NCBI GenBank assembly: GCA_013397845.1
Contig: VZTG01002008.1
Location: 413,198-477,197 of the forward strand
Reading direction: 5' to 3'
From: Melanocharis versteri
Lineage: Eukaryota > Chordata > Aves > Passeriformes > Melanocharitidae
DNA length: 64,000 bases
Part shown: positions 51,801 to 60,800 of the stretch, piece by piece
Layout: each line of letters begins with the position of its first letter
Numbering within the stretch: position 1 is the stretch's first letter
Notes under the pieces: generated by a model
Told to the model about the DNA's origin: nothing
Databases searched by the model: none
The model's input: the letters and a program-made list of their open reading frames with translations, nothing else
Translations under genes and position numbers: made by a program

Positions 51801-54800
51801 ACACTTATATTAAACTCATGTTTTGTCATGATCCAGCTCCTTAAAGGAGAACAGCAGTGCAAAACACAGAAACAGAATCATAGAATTGTTTAGGTTGGAG
51901 AAAACCTTTAGGACCATCCAATCCAACCGTTAACCCAGCATAGGCAAGTTCACCACTGAGCCATGTCCCTAGTTCTGAATTTATGTTTGCATAAACAGAG
52001 AAGCTCCATGATGCACCGAAATCAAACAGACCTAATGCCCATTCAGGCCTAATACCTAAACCACTACTAACTATTGGAAAGAAAAAAAAAACCACAAAGT
52101 TCATGGGGTCTGGGGAAGTAAAAAAAAAACCAACAAAACCACCAAAAAACCAGAAAAATCCCACGTGTAAAGTGTATTGATGCTATTTATAACCTTACAA
52201 AACGGTGCTGCTGAATGACTGTTAATACTGCACTGAGCAGGTCCGAAACCTGATCAGCATGAAGAGAGGACTGAAAATGCAGCAGGAAGTGAGTAATAGG
52301 ATTCTTCCAGCAGATACTGGAGAGACTTTTCCTCTGATATCTGAACTAATACATTAACAATACTTTTTCATTTAACAACTAACGAGTTACACATCTGAAC
52401 TACATACTCGCTCAGTGGGGAAACTGCAACTAATTGCATACTGAAAATAACTGATCTGTTGAGCGCTAGTTGAGTTTTGACATCAAAAGCTTTGCAAAAG
52501 TTTCACTCACCTTGCAAACAACCTCATTGTGTGCAATGTTTCATTTTATGCAATAAATAGGTGCTCCTGTAGCTGGCTGTTTGTTGCCAAATAATTTTCT
52601 GCCACATGATATTGATGCATCTCACAATGTGTATCCAGTTCATCTTTGTGTATCATTAAATATAAGTGGGGCTAGGGCATGAAAAACTCTGAGGATCATG
52701 AGCTTACTGCAAACTGGATTTTTGCAAGCCTGGCTCGTGCAATTAAATTTTTTACGGTGAAAGAGCACAGAAGTAAACTGCAATTAGAGGTATGCAAGTA
52801 TGGAAGAGATGGAGTGCAAAAAAGTGCATAATTAATAAGATATGCATCTTATAATTAAGTAGGAATACTTGCAACTTCCTTGGTCAGGTCTAGAATTTGC
52901 TTGATTTACACAAATCTGCCTATTGCAGTTAAATAGATTGAGTAAATAACAGTGTTTGGCTTGTATGCTGACTTCTTACTAAGAATCTTCTGATGATTCT
53001 AATGTAGGTGATGATATGGTTAGTGCACAACTGGGTTTATTCTAGTTCTAGGAAGAAAATCTAGAAGGTAATCTGCCATGTTTTCTTCATCACTTTTGAT
53101 CAGAATTTTCTTGTAGCACCCAGGTTGCCTCATGTCAAGCAACAATTCTGGTCCTGTCAAGTTTGTTAGTCACTGTTATAGAAGATGCCAAAGTAGATTA
53201 TTCTTCCTAATGATAGCTTCTCTGAGTCCTACGGGGGGAAAAAAACCCTTGCATCCAAGCTGGTTGTGCATGTGCATGTATTTCATCCAAAGTGGTTTGT
53301 TTCTAACTGCGTTCCGTTATGGAATCTCACTGTTCTGATGTACAAACATGTTTTTGAAGCCTTTTGAATTACTGCTTTTCAGTTTCCACAGTGACTTCAC
53401 AGCCTGATAAACTGTTTTCCAACCCTGAAAAACTCAAAGGACTGAGCAAGTCGGTACCATCATTCTTACAGGAAGAGGTAAGCTCTATCACAGAATCACA
53501 GAAGGGTTTGGTTTGGGAGGCACCTTAAAGACCATCTAGTTCCAACCCCCCTGCTATGGGCAGGGACACCTTTCACCAGATCAGGTTGCTCCGGGCAACC
53601 ATTCAACCTGGCCTTGAACACTTCAGGGATGGGGCATCCACAGCCTCTCTGAACAACCTGTGCCAGCGCCTCACCACCCTCACAGCAAGGAATTTCTTCC
53701 TAATATCTTATCTAAGCCCTTCCCCCTTGTCTAATCACTATATATCCTTCCTCTATAGGAGGACTTAGGATTTTTCTGTCTTTCAAAGTGTCCATGTAAC
53801 CGGACTGATTATTCACACTGCTTAACTGTTACTTCGCTCTCTGGATTTATTTTGTGCAGTCCCAAATAGCAGTCTTCAAAGCAATTTTCTCTCAAGATGC
53901 CTTGCCCTAGGTAGGCTGGACATTATTCAGTCCTTACCATTGACCTCTGAACTGAGGAACAATCCTGCTTCTACTTAACAGTATAGACATTACCAGATTT
54001 TATAAGCAATTGGAAAAGGTCTTTATATGCTAAATGTTTATTTATATAAATAATTATTTTCTTAACGTGTGTGGAAATTGTTGTTTACTAATCTTGTATC
54101 TGTTGTTAGAAGATCTATGAAATCAATTCAAAACTGTTTGAAGGAGCGGGGAGACCTTGTAAATTGTTCCTAGGTGGAATACAAGAGGAAGATGAAGTTG
54201 TCCGTAACAGCTTGTGTAGGAAGGCACATGTGGGAAGGGAATAAATTCTTTAGTGCAGAGATAGCACTGAGATAGAATGGGGTCGTGAGTACATAGCCTG
54301 ATACTGACCAAGGAAACAAAAGCTGCAATTCCCTCACAGACGAGCAAAGTCCTGCTTGCCCTCTTGCAAGGCAGACTTTGCAAAAACCATTCGCTGTATC
54401 CAGTGCTGTTCTGCGAATGTTACCTTCCAGCCAGCTGCCCTTAAGACAGAGGCACAGAACTGACAGCATTTACTATATAACAGAAAGGACTGATAAAAGC
54501 ATTATCAATTATCAATTTAGCATTATCAGTTGCATAGGTTATGCATGAGACAGTGACAGAGAGAAGTTGAGTTTAATTGTCCCAATAAACCTAATTTTGT
54601 GATTTTTCATTGCTATTTGAGATTTAAAACAGGCAAACAAACAAACCAACCCCCAAACCTAGTTGCATCACTGCTTAAAAAAATTATCAGTGTAGGCTGT
54701 TCATCAAAAAACTCCCTTTCAGCTTTAAATGTGTGAGCAAATTCAAGAAATATTATTCATGTTGCACTACAAGGGAGTTTAAATTCAAACTTCCACTAAG

Positions 54801-57800
54801 TCTCAATCTGCATTAAAATTCTGTTTGTTGTTGTTTTTTTTTGTTGTTTTTTTTTTTTAACTTTCCTTGTGACTATAAAGAACGTACACGGACTTTCTTT
54901 CTGTGATGTTTTCATAGAGTGATGACAGAGAGACAGATACAGCATCAGAAAGCAGTTATTCCTTTGGCAGAATCAAGAAGAGTCCCAGCTCTCTAACCAA
55001 TCTAAGCAGCTCTTCTGGCATGGCCTCCTTATCCTCTGTATGTAAACCAAAGCATTATTTTAACGGCACTTTGCTTTTGCTAATTTCTCCAATATTGTTT
55101 TGGCTCTCTTCTCATTCCTCTTATCTTTCTTCCCTTGCCATCCCTGTCTCCTTCTTTCCATCTCTGTTATACAAACATAACGTAATAGCTTGCATGGAAT
55201 TGCCTGAAGGAAAATTAGGTAGATTTCAAATATTTTTTTTCTAGTAATATATTGGAGCTGGTTCAGGGCTCTGAACAAAGAGATGGATTTTACCCTAAGA
55301 GCTTGCATTTGTAGCTGAAAATGAGGAACAATTCATATAGGACAAACATTTAGAAAGGGAGAAAGAGGAGAGCGATAAGTGAAAGCAGGAGATATTATTC
55401 ATGTATCAGGCGTGTAATTGAGTCAGTCAGCTATCTAACCAAAAGTTATTGGTTTATGTAGACTTTGAGTATGGAAAAGCAGAATTTTGGGGAAGGATGT
55501 TGAGATTAAAAAAAATATATATTGTCCTGGGGTCAAATATGATGTCTCAAACCGGGACATATATGCACACATCTTTCTCTGTATGTAGTATTTAATTTTC
55601 AGTGTTTTATTTAGTTACAAATTTAGGTACATAATTCAGCCATATAGACTTTATCTACTGATCTTTTTGTTAGTATTTTAAGAAGGTCTGTTAGTATTTT
55701 AAGAAGGTCTGTCCTAAACTCTTAGGCTCTGCTTTCTGCAAGGAAGATCAGCTGAGGAGATTTAGATGTAATATTTCAAGGATCTGAGCAATTTCCAGAT
55801 CTACAGCATCCTATAATTTAATTTCTCCTATCTCAATGCAGTAAACCCATTCAATTTTTTGGTAAGAAACTTGACCTAACATCTTTGATTTCCAATTATC
55901 TTTCTTTCATTAATCTGCTTGCTGAGAAGCTTGTATAATAGTGTCCATTACATTTTATTGTTGCATCTAAAGAGATGCAGTTGATTTCTTTATTGTCTGA
56001 ATCCTGAGCACAACTTCCACCCTGATCTTGAAGTATCTGGTGAAATGCAATGTCTGGAAAATATTTCTTCTCTTGTACGATGCAGGTGAGCAGCAGCCTA
56101 ATGAGCATCTATAGTGCAGACTTTGGCAACGTTGATGTGAAGGGGAACATTCAGTTTGCCATTGATTATGTGGAACAGCTGAACGAGCTCCACATATTTA
56201 TTTGCCAGTGTAAAGACCTGGCAGTAGCAGATGTTAAGCGACAGCGTTCAGACCCGTAAGTACAAAGAATGTATTTCTTTTCTAATGGAAATTTTTCTTT
56301 TAACCTGGACATGAAAACTGCTGGGGTTTTCCAATCTCCAGCAGTTTAGGGAGTAAACCACCCAAGAAATAGATGAAGAAGCTACAATGTGCTTTGTGGG
56401 TTTTTTTAACTCTGATTGAATATATAATTGCCCTTATAAATTGGTGTATATATATTAACATAGGAAATTCAAACTTTTAAGAATATTAAATTCTCTTTTA
56501 AAATGCCGCTTTTCAGATTGTAAATCCTGCTTTGATATGTTTTCAGCAGGATTAGCACCTATAAATATGATATTTGGGCCTGCTACAGTTATATATTCTG
56601 TATTTTCATGTGCTGAGGAGACATTTCAACAGATTTTCCCCTGGAGAAGGATATTATAAAAAAGTGATGACGTTATACATCACCACTGCTGTTCTAATTC
56701 TTAAATATACAAGCTGAATAACATAATGTCTACTTAAGTGGATTTCTTTTATTTTGTAAGCAAATACTTGTGTGTTTTGGAAGATGAAGTTGGAGAGGGT
56801 CTGGGTTTTTTGGTTTAATTCTTCTAACAACCCTGTCTAAATTTTAGGTATGTAAAGACCTACCTGCTTCCAGAGAAATACAGACTGGGCAAGCGGAAGA
56901 CCTCTGTCAAAAAGAAAACTTTTAATCCAGTCTATAATGAAATACTGCGGGTATTTATCAAGCTATTACTAGACACTGTATACTGTATGTGTGATGTGTG
57001 AGGAACCTCAGCTTTTGGGCACAGGTCTAGATTGCACTCAGAAGAGACATTAGCGTGAGAGGGATTGCTCTGCAGAGCTGGCCATGTGCTTCCATTGATA
57101 GGTTAACTCTGCAGCGATCTCTGGATGCAGTATTGAGAACACTGGTGTTTTTATACTTCTTGTAAACAAACACAAGCCATGTATGAGCTTAAGATGGTAG
57201 AAAGAAAAAGTAAACAGTTGGGTTTTATTGAGTTTTGTTTGCTTTCTGAAATGCACAAGTGGGCAGTTATGGATGTATAAACCCAGACACTTTTTTTCTA
57301 ACCTTATCACGTTCTGACACAGCATTGGTAAAAATTCAGCTTGTTTTAATTTTTTTTTTCCTTGCTTCTTCCTGGCAGTATAAAATTGAGAAGGAGCTCC
57401 TAAAGAATCAAAGCCTCAATATCTCTGTCTGGCACAATGATACCTTTGGGAGGAATAGCTTCCTTGGTGAAGTGGAGTTGGATTTAGGAGCTTGGGACTG
57501 GAATGATCCATCCAATAAGCAGATCAACTGGTTTCCTCTCAAGCCAAGGGTAGGTTGGCTGTTTTGCATTTTCTGCTGTGTAAGTGCAAAACCAAGTAAC
57601 AAGTGAGGTTTGGTCCTGTGTGTTCTGTGGGGTTTGTGCTGATTATAATCATAAATATACACTGGTAAACAGAATTACAATTCTCAGATGTCTTTTAATC
57701 TAGCTAGCTGTTACAGTAGGAGAAACTTTCTCACAGTCTAAGGAGTAGGAATTTCAAAGTATTTCTCATTGTCATATTGCTGCAACAGAAATCTGAAGGC

Positions 57801-60800
57801 ACTTGTTAACCAAATATGGAGTAAACCTTCTGAGAATATGGAGCAAGTGTAGAACCATTTTAATATCAGATGCTTGGTTTAATTTTTTTCATTTCAGACT
57901 TCGGCAATAACTCTTAATCTAGAAAACAGAGGGGAGATGAAACTAGCCCTCCAGTATGTCCCACATCCAGTTGGAGGTAAGCTTTGCTGCTTTGCTTGGG
58001 TTTGTCAAGGCTTTGGGGATTTTGTCCTTTTTTTTTTAATTTAATTTGAAAAAAAACCCTCGTTTAATGTTTGTCTTTCACTTCAGGCAGCTTCTTTCAA
58101 TATAAAAGTAGATATTCTGTTTTCTCCCTAGAGGATTAAGTCACCCTGGTTGTGAATACAGTTAAGAACCCCAAAGACCATTTTGAGATCTTTTGTTGTT
58201 TTGAATGTTACTGATGAAGAAATTACCTCATTGTTATAATCTAAGATTTGTAAAGCCATCTGTATGTGTAACAAAATTCTGTTTTCTCAATAATTTCAGA
58301 CATTATAAATCATCAGGCAGGTGCTGTGATGTGCTAAACAATGACAGCACACTGAATTTCAAGCAATATTAGATGCAGGAAGTAGCAGAAAGTATTTAGA
58401 ATGCAGAAAATTATAGCAGTCTGATCAGTTTGGTTTCATCTTGCTTGGCAACAGATAATGGACCAATCTGAGAGTGAAGCCAGGTCAGGTCTTTAATCCA
58501 GACAGCCAGTCAGTCAGTAAAAATCAAATATATTAAAAGCATAAAGGAGCTTATTTGAAAGTACAAACAATAATAAATGCTAACATCACATAGGCTGATG
58601 ACAAGCTGATCTGTTTATCTAGGAGTCTTGGGAAGAGAAGACCAGTAGCATGTGCTTGCTTAGTGGTAACAGAAGAACAGTCACTGTAGGAATGCAGACA
58701 TGATGTGATCTTGCAGTACTTTGATGGGATGAAGATTTCAACTTCCAGAGTACACAGAGCAATGATGAATTAAGATGTGAGATAACAAGTCTAGGCTGAA
58801 TATCACCTCTACAAATGGGCAAGAACTTCTGCATCAGAGAAAATACCTCTAAAAGGCATCTGCTTAAGCAGATGTTTTGTTTTATTTTTACAGGAAAGAA
58901 GACTTTATCTACTGGTGAGGTCCACATCTGGGTGAAGGAATGCCATAACCTCCCTCTTCTGAGAGGCAATAGGCTCAACTCTTTTATTAAGTGGTAAGAA
59001 TTGTGTTTGAAGTCATCAAACATGGTGGCCTAAAAATGTGCTTTCTAATTGTATCTTCTTTTTCTACATTCATATTAAAGGAACACTGAATTGCTTTCTG
59101 ATTCTCCTTTACTGTAGTGCAAATTGTCCTGCATAGTTCACAACTTCCTGGTGCTAAGTGTGTACCACCAAGTAAAGCTTACTTGGAGAACTCCCTGTGT
59201 TGTTACTCCACTTAGGTTTTGTCTTTCAGTCACTTGGTGGAAGGACTAGTCAAACTGTTCTGGCTTTTATTCACATTTAAGCAAAGCATGTTTGTGCAAG
59301 AACATGGTTTAGCTTAGCAAATTTTGGGAGGAGACAGAAACGTGAAATAATTGAATAGTGTGAATACATAGTTGCATTTCTTCCCCCTTCCTTTCCATGT
59401 ACAGACTAAAAATGTGAAGAGACAAGAATAACAAGATGGTTGGGGAAATCCCTGGCAGCAACAAAATGTTTCAGCGTCACCAGTGATAACACAGCAAATA
59501 AACTCACTTGTGCCTCTTCCCCACCTGACTTGCCTTTCCATCCTCTGAAGCACAAGGGTAGATACCTGCTGCCAGTATTTCCTGTAAGGGAAAGAATATG
59601 ACCCTTCACTCCATCTCTGTAAAGCACCTTATCTTCAGTCCTATTTTAACATGCAAAGCACAATGTTAATCAGCAGCTTTTGCCTTTTCAGTATATTTAA
59701 TGCAGGCTATGCTGTGCAAGTGCAAACTGACAGTGCTTTTTCTCTCTGAAGTACCATTCTTCCAGACACCAGCAGAAAAAGTCGCCAGAAAACAAGGATG
59801 GTTGCAAAAACTACAAACCCAGTATTCAACCACACCATGGTCTATGATGGCTTTAGACCAGCAGACTTAAAAGAAGCCTGCATAGAACTCACAGTCTGGG
59901 ATCACAACAAACTAGCAAACCACTTTCTGGGAGGCCTCAGGATAGGCCTTGGAACAGGTACTGGACAATCGCCACATTAATACTTAATTTACAATTTCCT
60001 TTTTTCCCCCCACCTTTTCCATTTCTTCTCTTCTCTTTCAGTCTTTCTTTTCTCTTGAAGAGTTTCATTCAGTAATGTACCTATTCTTCCAAACAGATCC
60101 TGAAATGTAAATTATAGTAGTGTTAGGAGGGTTAGGATGACCGACAAGGAGAAATATTAGAAATAAACCTTTGTCTGGCCATACATTGTACCTGGTACTG
60201 TTTCAAGTACAAGACTATGCTATTCCTGCACCTGAAATCTGATAATGTCTTGCAAACCTACTCATGCAAAAAAATAGTGTAAAGACAGCAGAGGGTGGAA
60301 ATAAAAGGATAGGGCAGGAATGCAGGATAAGATTTGAAGATATTGAATGGGAAAAATTATAAATGCAAACAAGATTTTAGCATAAGGGCAATATAAGATG
60401 TGCAGATATAATAATAGGAAAAGTATACAATTCTTCTATTTGTCCCTTTCATTCTGCTGTCTGATCTGAGGGGAGGATGTGTTTGGAGTCTTCTCAGGAA
60501 ATACAGAGTAAAAATTATTTTTCACAAATTAACTTCTTGCATGGTTCACCAGAATAACCTAAATTACAAATTAGAATAGTAAATCTCAATTTGAATTTTA
60601 GAGTACCCAAGGTTGCACTTTAATACAAAATCAGTACCCTGTTTTATTGTTAAACCTTCTTAGATGTAATTGACATCTTTTTCCTTGGGATTGTGACAAA
60701 AAGATCAAGGATAAAAAGGAAAAAAATCTGGAGAAAGATGACTAAATTTGTACGAAACTCTTGTAAATTGTATTTGATAGAATTGCTCAAGAGTAAAAAT

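Noticed and set aside
54123..54469. Minus-strand open frames of 86 and 99 codons in intron 10
   Set aside because: No coding resemblance and no splice context; the frames overlap each other in different phases.
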